A DNA stretch of 64,000 bases. It comes from a bacterium YEK0313 (GTDB lineage: Bacteria; Pseudomonadota; Alphaproteobacteria; Rhizobiales; Phreatobacteraceae). The stretch is taken from contig CCMO02000001.1 in assembly GCA_000751295.2 (NCBI GenBank), positions 4,182,615 to 4,246,614 of the forward strand, read 5' to 3'. The number at the start of each line of letters is the position of its first letter. Position 1 is the first letter of the stretch. Positions 51,819-60,894 of this stretch are shown in pieces. A program made the position numbers and the translations under genes. The notes beneath the pieces were generated by a model. That model searched no databases and was not told the DNA's origin. It saw nothing but the letters and a program-made list of their open reading frames with translations.

Positions 51819-52000
51819 CGTCTCTCCCGCGGCCCCACGGGTCTGGTCCATCCGGCCGCCCCTGATCCCAAGGTGGTGCGGCGGAATGGGCCATGCAAGG
51901 ACAGTTCTGCCGCCGCCAGCGGGCGAATTTGCGGCAGGCAACGGCAAGGGCCGGAGCGGCGCGCGCCACCCCGGCCCTGCAGGGATCGGAACGCCTGCCG

Positions 52001-52795
52001 TCAGGCCGCGGCCGCGACCGCGCGCCGCGCCATCACGCCGATCAGATGGGCGCGATAGTCGGCGGAAGCATGGATGTCGCCGTTGAGGCTGCCCGCCTCG
52101 GTCGCGATGCCTTCGAGCGACTTCACGTTGAAGCGCTTCCCCAGCGCCTCCTCCATGCCGGCATGGCGGAACACGCCGTCATTGCCCGCCCCGGTCACCG
52201 CGACGCGGACCGCCCGTCCCTTCTTGGCGACGAAGACGCCGACCAGGGCATAACGCGAGGCCGGGTTCGGGAATTTCACATAGGCCGCCTTGCCGGGGAT
52301 GGGGAAGGCCACCTTGGTGATGATCTCGTCCTCGTCGAGCGCTGTCGAGAACAGGCCGGCGAAGAACTCGTCGGCGGCAAGCTTGCGCTTGTTGGTGTGG
52401 ACGGTCGCGCCGAGCGCCAGGAGGGCGGCCGGATAGTCCGCCGCCGGGTCATTGTTGGCGACCGACCCACCGATCGTGCCGCGATGGCGCACCTGCGGAT
52501 CGCCGATATGGCCGGCGAGGCCGGCAAGGGCCGGGATCGCCTGCTGCACGATCGGCGAATTGGCAACCTCCGCATGGGTGGTCATGGCGCCGATGACGAC
52601 GGTCCTGCCCTTCAGCTCGATGCCGGCAAGGCCGGCGCCCGAGAGATCGATGATCGCGCCCGGGCTCGCCAGGCGCTGCTTCATGGTTGGAATCAGCGTC
52701 TGGCCGCCGGCGAGCAGCTTGGCGTCCTCGCCCTTCTTGAGGAGCCCGACGGCACCGCGGACGGTGGCGGCCTTGTGGTACTTGAAAGGATACAT
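52001..52795 (-). CDS. molybdenum hydroxylase FAD-binding subunit (CoxM-like)
   Basis: 264 residues from ATG 52795 (GGGGAGGGG upstream). FAD-binding motifs AKLLAGGQTLIPTMKQRLASP and HIGDPQVRHRGTIGGSVANNDPAADYPAALLALGA (in parts) are the two signatures of the xanthine-dehydrogenase family medium subunit. It passes electrons from the Fe-S subunit to the acceptor. It lies 13 bp after the large-subunit gene. The subunit order on this strand is S, L, M instead of the M, S, L of the classic CO dehydrogenase operon. Confidence 0.93.
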   Translation of the reverse strand: MYPFKYHKAATVRGAVGLLKKGEDAKLLAGGQTLIPTMKQRLASPGAIIDLSGAGLAGIELKGRTVVIGAMTTHAEVANSPIVQQAIPALAGLAGHIGDPQVRHRGTIGGSVANNDPAADYPAALLALGATVHTNKRKLAADEFFAGLFSTALDEDEIITKVAFPIPGKAAYVKFPNPASRYALVGVFVAKKGRAVRVAVTGAGNDGVFRHAGMEEALGKRFNVKSLEGIATEAGSLNGDIHASADYRAHLIGVMARRAVAAAA

Positions 52796-52808
52796 CTCGC
52801 CCCTCCCC

Positions 52809-55178
52809 TTACTCGGCCGCCTTGGCCGTCTTCGCCTGCTTCTGGATGATCCGCCACACCGCATGCGGCGTCGCCGGCATCGGCACGTCCTCGGTGCCGA
52901 GCGCATCGGTCAGCGCATTGATGACCGCCGGCGGGGCGGCGATCGCCCCCGCCTCGCCGCACCCCTTGATGCCGAGCGGGTTGGACGGGCACGGCGTGAC
53001 CGTCATGCCCACCTCGAAGGATGGCAGGTCGTGCGCGCGCGGCATGGCATAGTCCATGAACGAGGCCGTCACGAGCTGGCCGTCCTTGTTGTAGATGGTG
53101 CCTTCGAGCAGCGCCTGGCCGACGCCCTGCGCAATGCCGCCATGGACCTGGCCTTCGACGATCATCGGATTGATGACATTGCCGAAATCGTCGACCGCGG
53201 TCCATTTCACGATGCTCGACACGCCCGTCTCGGTGTCGACCTCGATCTCGCAGATATGGCAGCCTGCCGGGAAGGTGAAATTGGTCGGGTCGTAGAACGA
53301 GCCTTCCTTCAGCCCCGGCTCCAGCTCCTGCGGGTTGAACTTGTGGGCGATATAGGCATTGAGCGCCACCGTGCCGAAATCGACCGACTTGTCGGTGCCC
53401 TTCACGGTGAACTGGCCGTCCTTGAAGTCGATATCGGTTTCGGCCGCCTCCAGCACATGGGCTGCGACCTTCTTCGCCTTCGCCTCGATCTTGTCGAGCG
53501 CCCTGGAAATCGCGGACATGCCGACCGCGCCGGAGCGCGAGCCGTAGGTGCCCATGCCGAACTGCACCTTGTCGGTATCGCCATGGACGATCGCGACATT
53601 GTCGATGGGAATGCCGAGGCGGTGCGAGACGAGCTGGGCGAAGGTCGTCTCGTGGCCCTGGCCGTGGCTGTGCGAGCCGGTAAGCACTTCCACCGTGCCG
53701 ACCGGGTTGACCCGGATCTCGGCCGATTCCCACAGGCCGACGCCCGCGCCGAGCGAGCCGACCGCCTGCGAGGGCGCGATGCCGCACGCCTCGATATAGG
53801 TGGAATAGCCGAGCCCGCGCAGCTTGCCGCGCCGCGCCGCCTCGCGCCGGCGCTTGCCGAAGCCCTTCACGTCGGCCATCTCCATGGCCTTGATGAGGGA
53901 GGCTTTGTAGTCGCCGGTATCGTACATCATGATGACCGGCGTCTGGTGCGGGAACTTCGAGACGAAGTTGCGCTTGCGGAAGGCCGCCGGATCCATGCCG
54001 ATCTCGCGCGCCGCGACCTCGACCAGCCGCTCGACCACGAAGGTCGCTTCCGGCCGCCCGGCCCCGCGATAGGCGTCGACCGGCGCGGTATTGGTATAGA
54101 CCGCGTCCACCTCGGCATAGATGTTCGGGATGGCATACTGGCCCGACAGCAGCGTCGCATAGAGATAGGTCGGCACCGACGAGGCGAAGGTCGAGAGATA
54201 GGCGCCCATATTGGCGATGGTCTTGACCCTGAGGCCGGTGATCTTGCCGTCGGCATCGATGGCGAGCTCGGCCCGCGTCACGTGATCGCGGCCATGGGCG
54301 ATGGCCAGGAACTCTTCCGTGCGGTCGGCGGTCCACTTGACCGGCCGGTTGACCTTGCGCGCCGCCCAGACGCAGACCGTCTCCTCGGCATAGATGAAGA
54401 TCTTCGAGCCGAAGCCGCCGCCGACATCGGGAGCGATCACCCTGAGCTTGTGCTCGGGCGCGATGCCGATGAAGGCGGAGAGCACCAGGCGCGCGACATG
54501 CGGGTTCTGGCTGGTCGTATAGACCGTCAGCGCGTCGTTGCCGGAATCGTATTCGCCGATCGCCGCCCGCGGCTCCATGGCGTTGGGCACCAGGCGGTTG
54601 TTGACGATGTCGAGCCTGGTCACGTGGCTCGCCTTGGCGAAGGCGGCGTCGGTCGCGCCCTTGTCGCCGAGGTGCCAGTCATAGACCGTATTGGCCGGAG
54701 CCTCCGTGTGCACCTGCGGCGCGCCCTTGTCCTGCGCCTTGGCGGTGTCGACATTGGCGGCCAGCACCTCGTAGTCAACGTCGATCGCCTCGGCCGCATC
54801 CTTGGCCTGCGCCAGGGTCTCGGCGATCACCACCGCGACATGGTCGCCGACATAGCGCACCTTGCCCTGGGCGAGCACCGGATGGGGGCCGGCGCGCATC
54901 GGCGTGCCATCCTTCGAATGGATCATCCAGCCGCAGATGAGCCCGCCGACCTTGTCGGCCGCGACATCCTCGCCGGTGAACACCGCCACCACGCCCGGCA
55001 TGGCGCGGGCCTTGGCAGTGTCGACCTTCTTCAGATTGGCATGGGCATGCGGTGAGCGCAGAAAATAGGCGTGGGTCTGGCCGGGGCGGTTGATGTCGTC
55101 GGTATATTGGCCCTTGCCGGTGATGAAACGGTGGTCTTCCTTGCGGCGCACGGCCGCGCCGATGCCGGACACAGTCAT
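52809..55178 (-). CDS. molybdenum hydroxylase large subunit, form II CoxL-like
   Basis: 789 residues from ATG 55178 with GGGAGG 6 bases upstream. N-terminal VRRKEDHRFITGKGQYTDDI, the active-site loop DAYRGAGRPEA (form II; true aerobic CO dehydrogenases have AYRCSFR), MCD-binding GQGHETTFAQLVSH, and the catalytic Glu in KGCGEAGAIAAPPAVINAL. It hydroxylates an unknown substrate at a Mo-MCD site; form II enzymes mostly do not oxidise CO at useful rates and may act on aldehydes, N-heterocycles or aromatic compounds. It forms a trimer of dimers with the S and M subunits on either side. Confidence 0.94.
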   Translation of the reverse strand: MTVSGIGAAVRRKEDHRFITGKGQYTDDINRPGQTHAYFLRSPHAHANLKKVDTAKARAMPGVVAVFTGEDVAADKVGGLICGWMIHSKDGTPMRAGPHPVLAQGKVRYVGDHVAVVIAETLAQAKDAAEAIDVDYEVLAANVDTAKAQDKGAPQVHTEAPANTVYDWHLGDKGATDAAFAKASHVTRLDIVNNRLVPNAMEPRAAIGEYDSGNDALTVYTTSQNPHVARLVLSAFIGIAPEHKLRVIAPDVGGGFGSKIFIYAEETVCVWAARKVNRPVKWTADRTEEFLAIAHGRDHVTRAELAIDADGKITGLRVKTIANMGAYLSTFASSVPTYLYATLLSGQYAIPNIYAEVDAVYTNTAPVDAYRGAGRPEATFVVERLVEVAAREIGMDPAAFRKRNFVSKFPHQTPVIMMYDTGDYKASLIKAMEMADVKGFGKRRREAARRGKLRGLGYSTYIEACGIAPSQAVGSLGAGVGLWESAEIRVNPVGTVEVLTGSHSHGQGHETTFAQLVSHRLGIPIDNVAIVHGDTDKVQFGMGTYGSRSGAVGMSAISRALDKIEAKAKKVAAHVLEAAETDIDFKDGQFTVKGTDKSVDFGTVALNAYIAHKFNPQELEPGLKEGSFYDPTNFTFPAGCHICEIEVDTETGVSSIVKWTAVDDFGNVINPMIVEGQVHGGIAQGVGQALLEGTIYNKDGQLVTASFMDYAMPRAHDLPSFEVGMTVTPCPSNPLGIKGCGEAGAIAAPPAVINALTDALGTEDVPMPATPHAVWRIIQKQAKTAKAAE

Positions 55179-55246
55179 GGCGTCCTCCCTCAAAGGTCGC
55201 GCGAGACGAAACGATCAGACGGAAATGCTCAGGCGGTTGCGCGCCG

Positions 55247-55741
55247 TTACTCGGCCGCTTGTCGAACCGCAGTCGTGCCCGTCATCGCCCGCGCTCCGGC
55301 TTCCACCGCCCGGACGATGTTGTGATAGCCGGTGCATCGGCAGATATTGCCTTCGAGCTCGGCACGGATCGTCGGCTCGTCGACCGCCCCCTTGCGGTTC
55401 ACGATATCGATCGCCGACATGATCATGCCGGGCGTACAGAAGCCGCATTGCAGGCCGTGGTGCTCGCGGAAGGCCTCCTGCATCGGGTGCAGCTTGCCGT
55501 CCTTGGCAAGGCCCTCGATGGTCACCACGTCGGCGCCGTCGTTCTGCACCGCGAAGGTCGTGCAGGATTTCACCGCCTTGCCGTCGACATGCACCACGCA
55601 GGCGCCGCACTGGGAGGTGTCGCAGCCGACATGGGTGCCGGTCAGGTGGAGATGGTCGCGCAGGTATTGGACGAGCAATGTGCGCGTATCGACGTCGGCC
55701 GAGACCTGGCGTCCGTTGACCGTCATGGTCACCGTCGGCAT
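55247..55741 (-). CDS. molybdenum hydroxylase 2Fe-2S subunit (CoxS-like)
   Basis: 164 residues. The plant-ferredoxin-like N-domain has the cluster Cys set GCDTSQCGACVVHVDGKAVKSC. The C-terminal all-helical domain has QCGFCTPGMIM and NICRCTGYHNIV for the second cluster. Both clusters look complete. First gene of the leftward Cox-type operon; the 258-bp AT-richer gap to its right (55742-55999) should hold the promoter. A Glu/Ala tail follows the second cluster. Confidence 0.95.
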   Translation of the reverse strand: MPTVTMTVNGRQVSADVDTRTLLVQYLRDHLHLTGTHVGCDTSQCGACVVHVDGKAVKSCTTFAVQNDGADVVTIEGLAKDGKLHPMQEAFREHHGLQCGFCTPGMIMSAIDIVNRKGAVDEPTIRAELEGNICRCTGYHNIVRAVEAGARAMTGTTAVRQAAE

Positions 55742-55999
55742 AGGCGTTCCTCCTCACAAAATCGGGTGCATAAGGGCTGTTTTGGTCGGTTTTTGTTTTT
55801 CCCTTGGCTTTTACCACCGGAAATCCGGTGTTTTCAGCGCGATTTGCAGTTTGGACCCGTTCTTAAACGCGCGTCAAGCAGCCTGCGCGGAGGATCCGAT
55901 CACGGCTGGGTGCGGGCCATGCGCACCCGCCCCTTTTCCTCGGTCGGGCGACTGGCCTAGGGTCACTGCCCTCGGGATCACTTGTCGGGAGAGGGACCG
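55742..55999. promoter_or_regulatory. divergent region between Cox-type operon and pcaDC
   Basis: 258 bp with an AT-rich, T-tract patch near 55780-55870 that contrasts with the surrounding GC. It separates coxS-like (leftward) and pcaD-like (rightward) genes, so both promoters are expected here. The boxes could not be set firmly. Confidence 0.45.
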
Positions 56000-56779
56000 A
56001 TGCCTCGCTTCACCACGTCGGACGGCCTGTCGCTGCGCTATGAGGACACCGGCGGCACCGGCCCGGTCCTCCTCCTGTCCAATTCGCTCGGCACCCGCCT
56101 TGAAATGTGGGACGACCAGATGCCGGTCTTTTCGTCCCATTACCGGGTGGTGCGCTACGACAAGCGCGGCCATGGCGAGAGCGAGCTGAAGGTCGGCCCG
56201 ACCAGCTTCGCGCGACTGACCCGCGACGCGGTGGAGCTGCTCGACCACCTCGGCGTCGCCAGAGCGGACTGGTGCGGCCTGTCGATGGGCGGCATGAGCG
56301 GCATGTGGGCCGGCAGCCACTACGGCAGCCGCTTCGGCAAGCTGGTCCTGTGCAACACGGCGCCCAGCATGCCGACGGCCGATATGTGGAACCAGCGCAT
56401 CGCGACGGTGAAGACCAACGGCCTGAAGCCGCTGATCCCCTCCATCGTCGACCGCTGGTTCACCAAGCGCTTCCAGGCGGCCGATCCCAAGGCGGTGGCC
56501 CGGGTCGTCGCCATGCTGGAGACGACGCCCCCGGAAGGTTATGCCGCCTGTTCCGCGGCGATCCGCGACATGGACCAGCGCGAGGCGATCCGCCATATCG
56601 CCAATCCGGTCCTGGTCGTCGCCGGCACCCATGACGGCTCGACGCCGCCGGCCCGCGGCCGCGAGATCGCTGCCGCCATTGCGAATGCACGCTATGTCGA
56701 GCTCGACGCCGCGCATCTGTCCAATATCGAACAGACAGAAGCGTTCAACGCCGCTGTCGTCGATTTCCTGACCAGGTAA
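56000..56779 (+). CDS. pcaD: 3-oxoadipate enol-lactonase
   Basis: 259 residues from ATG 56000 (GGGAGAGGGA upstream). Alpha/beta-hydrolase with LLLSNSLGTRLEMWD, YDKRGHGES, nucleophile Ser in CGLSMGGMSG, acid Asp in GTHDGSTPP and base His in AAHLSNIEQ. The NSLGT and GLSMGGM motifs are typical of PcaD, which converts 3-oxoadipate enol-lactone to 3-oxoadipate in the beta-ketoadipate route. It is followed 12 bp later by pcaC, which makes its substrate. No other pca genes are in the window. Confidence 0.93.
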   Translation: MPRFTTSDGLSLRYEDTGGTGPVLLLSNSLGTRLEMWDDQMPVFSSHYRVVRYDKRGHGESELKVGPTSFARLTRDAVELLDHLGVARADWCGLSMGGMSGMWAGSHYGSRFGKLVLCNTAPSMPTADMWNQRIATVKTNGLKPLIPSIVDRWFTKRFQAADPKAVARVVAMLETTPPEGYAACSAAIRDMDQREAIRHIANPVLVVAGTHDGSTPPARGREIAAAIANARYVELDAAHLSNIEQTEAFNAAVVDFLTR

Positions 56780-56791
56780 AGGGCTGCTCCG

Positions 56792-57178
56792 ATGGACGAG
56801 AAGGACCGTTTCGAGGCCGGGCTGAGCGTGCGCCGCGCGGTGCTCGGCGATGCCCATGTCGACCGTTCGCTGGCCGCACGCGACAGCTTCACCACCGAGT
56901 TCCAGGACCTGATCACGCGTTATGCCTGGGGCGAGATCTGGACGCGCCCCGGCCTCGACCGCAAGACGCGCAGCTTCCTGGTGCTCGCCATGACCGCCGC
57001 CATGGGGCGCTGGGAAGAGTTCCGGCTGCACTGCCGGGCGGCCTTCTCGAACGGCGTGACCACCGACGACATCAAGGAAGTGCTGCTGCAGGTGGCGATC
57101 TATGCCGGGGTGCCCGCGGCCAACACGGCGGTAAAGGAAGCCCGCGAGGTCTTTGCCGAGCTCGGCATCAAGACCTGA
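56792..57178 (+). CDS. pcaC: 4-carboxymuconolactone decarboxylase
   Basis: 128 residues, normal for PcaC: RRAVLGDAHVDRSLAARDSF, EIWTRPGLDRKTRSFLVLAMTAAMG, HCRAAFSNGVTTDDIKEVLLQVAIYAGVPAAN (in parts). It belongs to the AhpD-like fold but lacks the CxxC, as expected for the decarboxylase. It decarboxylates gamma-carboxymuconolactone to the enol-lactone used by PcaD. Same transcript as pcaD. Confidence 0.94.
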   Translation: MDEKDRFEAGLSVRRAVLGDAHVDRSLAARDSFTTEFQDLITRYAWGEIWTRPGLDRKTRSFLVLAMTAAMGRWEEFRLHCRAAFSNGVTTDDIKEVLLQVAIYAGVPAANTAVKEAREVFAELGIKT

Positions 57179-57196
57179 GCGCCGCGGGCCGCCGCC

Positions 57197-57520
57197 TCAA
57201 TCGTCGTCCGGCTCGCGGGACATGATCGAAAAATCCACCTGGCTGAGCTTCACGTCGTATTTCCGGCCATCCGGCCCGACCGCGTCGTCCACCTCGAAGC
57301 GGCCGTTGTCGAACTCGATCTCGCCCCAGCGGGTGAAGCCCGCCTGGCGCAGCACCTCTTCGATCTGACGCCGCTCTTCCGGCGATGGCGGCCGTTCCGT
57401 GCCCTGTCTCGGCGCCGCGGGCGGCTGCGGGGTGGTCTGCGCGACGGCCGCGCCGGCGAGCAAGGGCCCTGCGGCGAGAATGGCGGCGGCAAGCACAAGA
57501 CGCAGCCTTGTCGGCGGCAT
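57197..57520 (-). CDS. secreted PepSY-like protein
   Basis: 107 residues. The signal RLRLVLAAAILAAGPLLAGAAVAQ is followed by a Pro-rich linker and a single alpha-beta domain with IEEVLRQAGFTRWGEIEFDNGRFEVDDAVGPDGRKYDVKLS (in parts). This resembles PepSY-like domains that inhibit or bind peptidases in the periplasm; no peptidase is adjacent. Acidic end EPDDD. It stands alone between pcaC and a flavin reductase gene. Confidence 0.75.
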   Translation of the reverse strand: MPPTRLRLVLAAAILAAGPLLAGAAVAQTTPQPPAAPRQGTERPPSPEERRQIEEVLRQAGFTRWGEIEFDNGRFEVDDAVGPDGRKYDVKLSQVDFSIMSREPDDD

Positions 57521-57623
57521 GGCGATCTCCTTCCGTGACGGGTTTCGCCCCTATCAACACGGAACTGCGCCGATCGTTTCCTTGGACTGCGCTGCCGCCG
57601 CCGGCCGCAGCTTCAATTTTGGG

Positions 57624-58151
57624 TCAACGCTCGATCGTCCGGTAGCCGCGGCCGAAATAGGCGAGCGCCGGGCCGCCGTCGCCGACCCGCAGGCCCACCA
57701 CCGTGCCGATGATGATGGTGTGGGTGGCCACCGGCTTGACCTCCAGAACGCGGCAATCGAAGGTGACGAGCGCCGTGTCGAGCGCTGGCGAGCCCGTCGC
57801 GAGCGGCGTCCATTGGCCGACGCTGAAGCGGGCGGCGCCGGAAAGCCCGCGCCGGCCGGCGAAGGTTTCGGCAAGCACCTCGGCATCCGCGCCCAGTGCA
57901 TTGACCGCGAAGACGCCGTTCGATTCGATCAGCGCGCCGTTCGCCGACTTGCGGTTGAGGCAGACGAGCAGGGTCGGCGGATCATCGGACACCGAGGCGA
58001 CTGCGATGGCCGTGAAGCCGCTCGTGCCGGCCGGGCCCGCGGTCGTGATGAGATGGACGTGGCCGGCCACCGCCGCCATGCCGTCGCGATAGGACTGCGG
58101 CGTGACGCTCGCCTCCGGCACGACCCTTCCGCGGTTCGATCCGCCTTCCAT
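57624..58151 (-). CDS. flavin reductase family protein (HpaC/DIM6-like)
   Basis: 175 residues from ATG 58151. YRDGMAAVAGHVHLITT, GTSGFTAIAVASVSDDPPTLLVCLNRKSANGALI (in parts) and HTIIIGTVVGLRVGD are the flavin-reductase-like FMN-binding split-barrel features. It supplies reduced flavin to a two-component monooxygenase in characterised systems; no oxygenase partner is adjacent. Separately placed between a PepSY-like gene and the liv operon. Confidence 0.87.
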   Translation of the reverse strand: MEGGSNRGRVVPEASVTPQSYRDGMAAVAGHVHLITTAGPAGTSGFTAIAVASVSDDPPTLLVCLNRKSANGALIESNGVFAVNALGADAEVLAETFAGRRGLSGAARFSVGQWTPLATGSPALDTALVTFDCRVLEVKPVATHTIIIGTVVGLRVGDGGPALAYFGRGYRTIER

Positions 58152-58568
58152 GACCAACATCCTCAATTCCCGCCCGCATATAGGCCTTCGGCGGGCTTTG
58201 CGCCAATCGGCGCGCGGACAAGTGTGACATGCGGACCGTTAACCGGGATTTCCCGGCGCTGCCCCCGCCGGCCCGCGCCCCCGGGGACGCCCGAACCGCG
58301 GCCATGGCGCGCCGCATCTTATCCTTTTGGCGCATGCGGGCCCGGCCAAGCCCCGCCAATTCGCGGGTTCCGCCGCCGCCGCCGGCACCGCCGCCAGGCG
58401 TCCACACAGAAAAACGCATGACAGCCATTGTCGCCCGGCAGAGCCCTTGCTACGCATTTCGCATGGCTGGCCTTCCAACCGGACCCGCGCGGCAGTCGCG
58501 GAGGAACAGAGGGCGCAGGCACGGCGTACCTTTCGCGCCGAGGGGAATAGAAAAGGGATGGAGTCGGC
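58152..58568 (+). promoter_or_regulatory. upstream region of liv operon, with possible promoter
   Basis: A 417-bp gap without a gene. TTGTCG (58428-58433) and TACGCA (58451-58456), with a 17-bp spacer, are the best promoter-like pair, leaving a leader of about 110 nt before livH. No riboswitch-like fold was recognised. Confidence 0.35.
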
Positions 58569-59486
58569 ATGGAAGTTTTCTTCCAGCAGCTGATCAATGG
58601 GCTTACGATCGGCTCGATCTACGGCCTGATCGCCATTGGCTACACGATGGTCTTCGGCATTATCGGCATGGTGAACTTCGCCCATGGCGATGTGTTCATG
58701 GTGTCCTCGTTCATCGCGCTGATCGCGCTGATGGTACTCACCACCTGGCTCGGCGTCGGATCGATCCTGCTGGCGCTGCTGATCGTGCTGATCATCGCCA
58801 TGGTGTTCACCTCGCTGATCAACTGGACCATCGAGAGGGTCGCCTACCGGCCGCTGCGCGGCTCGTTCCGCTTGGCCCCGCTGATCTCGGCGATCGGCAT
58901 GTCGATCGTGCTGATGAACTTCGTCCAGATCGCCCAGGGCCCGCGCAACAAGGCGGTTGATCCCATTCTCAACACGGTGGTGCCCCTGTTCGGGGCCGGC
59001 ACCTATACGGTGACCATTTCCTACAAGCAGATCCTGATCATGGTGACGACGGCGGTGCTACTCACCGTCTTCGCCTGGGTGGTCGCCAAGACCCCGCTCG
59101 GGCGCGCCCAACGGGCCTGCGAGCAGGACCGCAAGATGGCCGCCCTGCTCGGCATCGACGTCGACCGCACCATTTCCATCACCTTCGTGATGGGCGCGGC
59201 GCTCGCCGCGGTCGCCGGCACGCTCTTCCTCGTCTTCTATGGTGTCGTCAATTTCGCCGACGGCTTCACCCCCGGCGTCAAGGCCTTCACCGCCGCCGTG
59301 CTCGGCGGCATCGGCTCGCTGCCCGGCGCGGTGCTCGGGGGGCTGCTCATCGGCCTGATCGAGACCTTCTGGCAGGCCTATTTCTCGGTCGAGTACAAGG
59401 ATGTGGCGGCCTTCTCCATTCTCGCCATCATGCTGATCTTCCTGCCTCAGGGCATTCTCGGCCGGCCCGACGTCGAGAAGGTATGA
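58569..59486 (+). CDS. livH: branched-chain amino-acid ABC transporter permease (LivH-like)
   Basis: 305 residues with about eight spans. FFQQLINGLTIGSIYGLIAIGYTMVFGIIGMVNFAHGDVFM (in parts) is the LivH start, QDRKMAALLGIDVDRTISITFVMGAALAAVAG the coupling region, and TAAVLGGIGSLPGAVLGGLLIGLIE the end. Forms the inner-membrane channel with LivM for branched-chain or related amino acids. First in a tight operon; livM starts 4 bp after its stop. Confidence 0.93.
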   Translation: MEVFFQQLINGLTIGSIYGLIAIGYTMVFGIIGMVNFAHGDVFMVSSFIALIALMVLTTWLGVGSILLALLIVLIIAMVFTSLINWTIERVAYRPLRGSFRLAPLISAIGMSIVLMNFVQIAQGPRNKAVDPILNTVVPLFGAGTYTVTISYKQILIMVTTAVLLTVFAWVVAKTPLGRAQRACEQDRKMAALLGIDVDRTISITFVMGAALAAVAGTLFLVFYGVVNFADGFTPGVKAFTAAVLGGIGSLPGAVLGGLLIGLIETFWQAYFSVEYKDVAAFSILAIMLIFLPQGILGRPDVEKV

Positions 59487-59490
59487 ACGC

Positions 59491-60894
59491 GTGACGATCG
59501 CTCCCTCGCAATCCACCACCGCCGTCGCGACCCCGGCCCGCGATGTCGGCGGTGCGCTCAAGGACGCCCTCTTCGCCGGTCTCGTCGCAACCGGCGTGTT
59601 CGGCCCGCTCATCGGCTTCAAGACCGTGCAGGACATGCAGAACCGGCTGGTCCTGGAGACCCGCTGGGGCCTGCTCGCGGCGATCGTCGCCGCGGTCGCG
59701 ATCGGCCGCTTCCTGATCTCGCTCCTCGCGCGCCGCCACGTCGACCGGCCGGCCCGGCCCGCCTTCGTGTTGCCGGCCGCCCTTTCCAGGGGCCTGCCGC
59801 CGGCCGCGCTCGCCGTCTGCTTCGTCTATCCGTTCCTGATCTATGCCCTCACCGGCGGCTCCGGCGCCCTGAAATGGGTCGACAATTTCGGCGTGCAGAT
59901 CCTCATCTACATCATGCTCGCCTGGGGCCTGAACATCGTCGTCGGCCTCGCCGGCCTGCTCGACCTCGGCTATGTCGCCTTCTACGCGGTCGGCGCCTAC
60001 GCCTATGCGCTGCTGGCGACCCAGATCATTCCCGCGACCGTCCCGCAGCTCGGCGTCTGGGCGTTCTGGATCTGCCTGCCCATTGCCGGCATGCTCGCCG
60101 CCTTCTGGGGCATCATCCTCGGCTTTCCGGTGCTGCGCCTGCGCGGCGACTATCTCGCCATCGTCACGCTCGCCTTCGGCGAGATCATCCGGATGGTGCT
60201 GATCAACTGGAAGGATTTCTCGAACGGCTACGAGGGCATTTCCAGCATCCCGCGGCCGTCCTTCTTTGGCATTCCCTTCAACGCCTCCGACACCGGATTT
60301 GCGGCGACCTTCGGCTTCGAGTTCACGCCCATCCACCGCACCCTCTTCCTCTACTACGTCATCCTGTGCCTCGCTCTGCTCACCGCCTGGGTGTCGGCGC
60401 GGCTGCGCCGCCTGCCGGTCGGCCGTGCCTGGGAAGCACTCCGCGAGGACGAGATCGCCTGCCGTTCGCTCGGCATCAACACCGTCAACACCAAGCTCAC
60501 CGCCTTCGCCATCGGCGCCATGTTCGGCGGCTTCGCCGGCTCGTTCTTCGCCGCCCGGCAGGGCTTCATCTCGCCCGAAAGCTTCACCTTCCTGGAATCG
60601 GCGACCATTCTCGCCATCGTCGTGCTCGGCGGCATGGGCTCGCTGATCGGCACGGCGGTGGCCGCCATCGTGATGATCGGCGGCACCGAGCTGCTGCGCG
60701 AGCTCGACTGGATGAAGGCCATCTTCGGCAACGACTTCGATCCGGTGCAATACCGCATGCTGATCTTCGGCCTCGCCATGGTCGCCATCATGGTCTGGAA
60801 GCCCCGCGGCTTCGTCTCGACGCGCATGCCGACCGCCTTCCTGAAGAACCGCCGCGCAATCTCGGGCGATCTCGTCAAGGAAGGACACGGATGA
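59491..60894 (+). CDS. livM: branched-chain amino-acid ABC transporter permease (LivM-like)
   Basis: 467 residues from GTG 59491, longer than LivH because of an N-terminal part with extra spans (KDALFAGLVATGVFGPLIGFK). Its core is LAWGLNIVVGLAGLLDLGYVAFYAVGAYAYALL (in parts), GRAWEALREDEIACRSLGINTVNTKLTAFAIGAMFGG and ILAIVVLGGMGSLIGTAVAAI. Overlaps livG by 4 bp (ATGA). Confidence 0.93.
   Translation: MTIAPSQSTTAVATPARDVGGALKDALFAGLVATGVFGPLIGFKTVQDMQNRLVLETRWGLLAAIVAAVAIGRFLISLLARRHVDRPARPAFVLPAALSRGLPPAALAVCFVYPFLIYALTGGSGALKWVDNFGVQILIYIMLAWGLNIVVGLAGLLDLGYVAFYAVGAYAYALLATQIIPATVPQLGVWAFWICLPIAGMLAAFWGIILGFPVLRLRGDYLAIVTLAFGEIIRMVLINWKDFSNGYEGISSIPRPSFFGIPFNASDTGFAATFGFEFTPIHRTLFLYYVILCLALLTAWVSARLRRLPVGRAWEALREDEIACRSLGINTVNTKLTAFAIGAMFGGFAGSFFAARQGFISPESFTFLESATILAIVVLGGMGSLIGTAVAAIVMIGGTELLRELDWMKAIFGNDFDPVQYRMLIFGLAMVAIMVWKPRGFVSTRMPTAFLKNRRAISGDLVKEGHG

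Noticed and set aside
52452..55055. An 867-codon plus-strand frame over the Cox-type L and M genes
   Set aside because: Shadow; the minus strand encodes complete molybdenum hydroxylase subunits.
52809..55178. True aerobic CO dehydrogenase large subunit
   Set aside because: The active-site loop is AYRGAGR (form II), lacking the Cys that holds copper in CO-oxidising enzymes.
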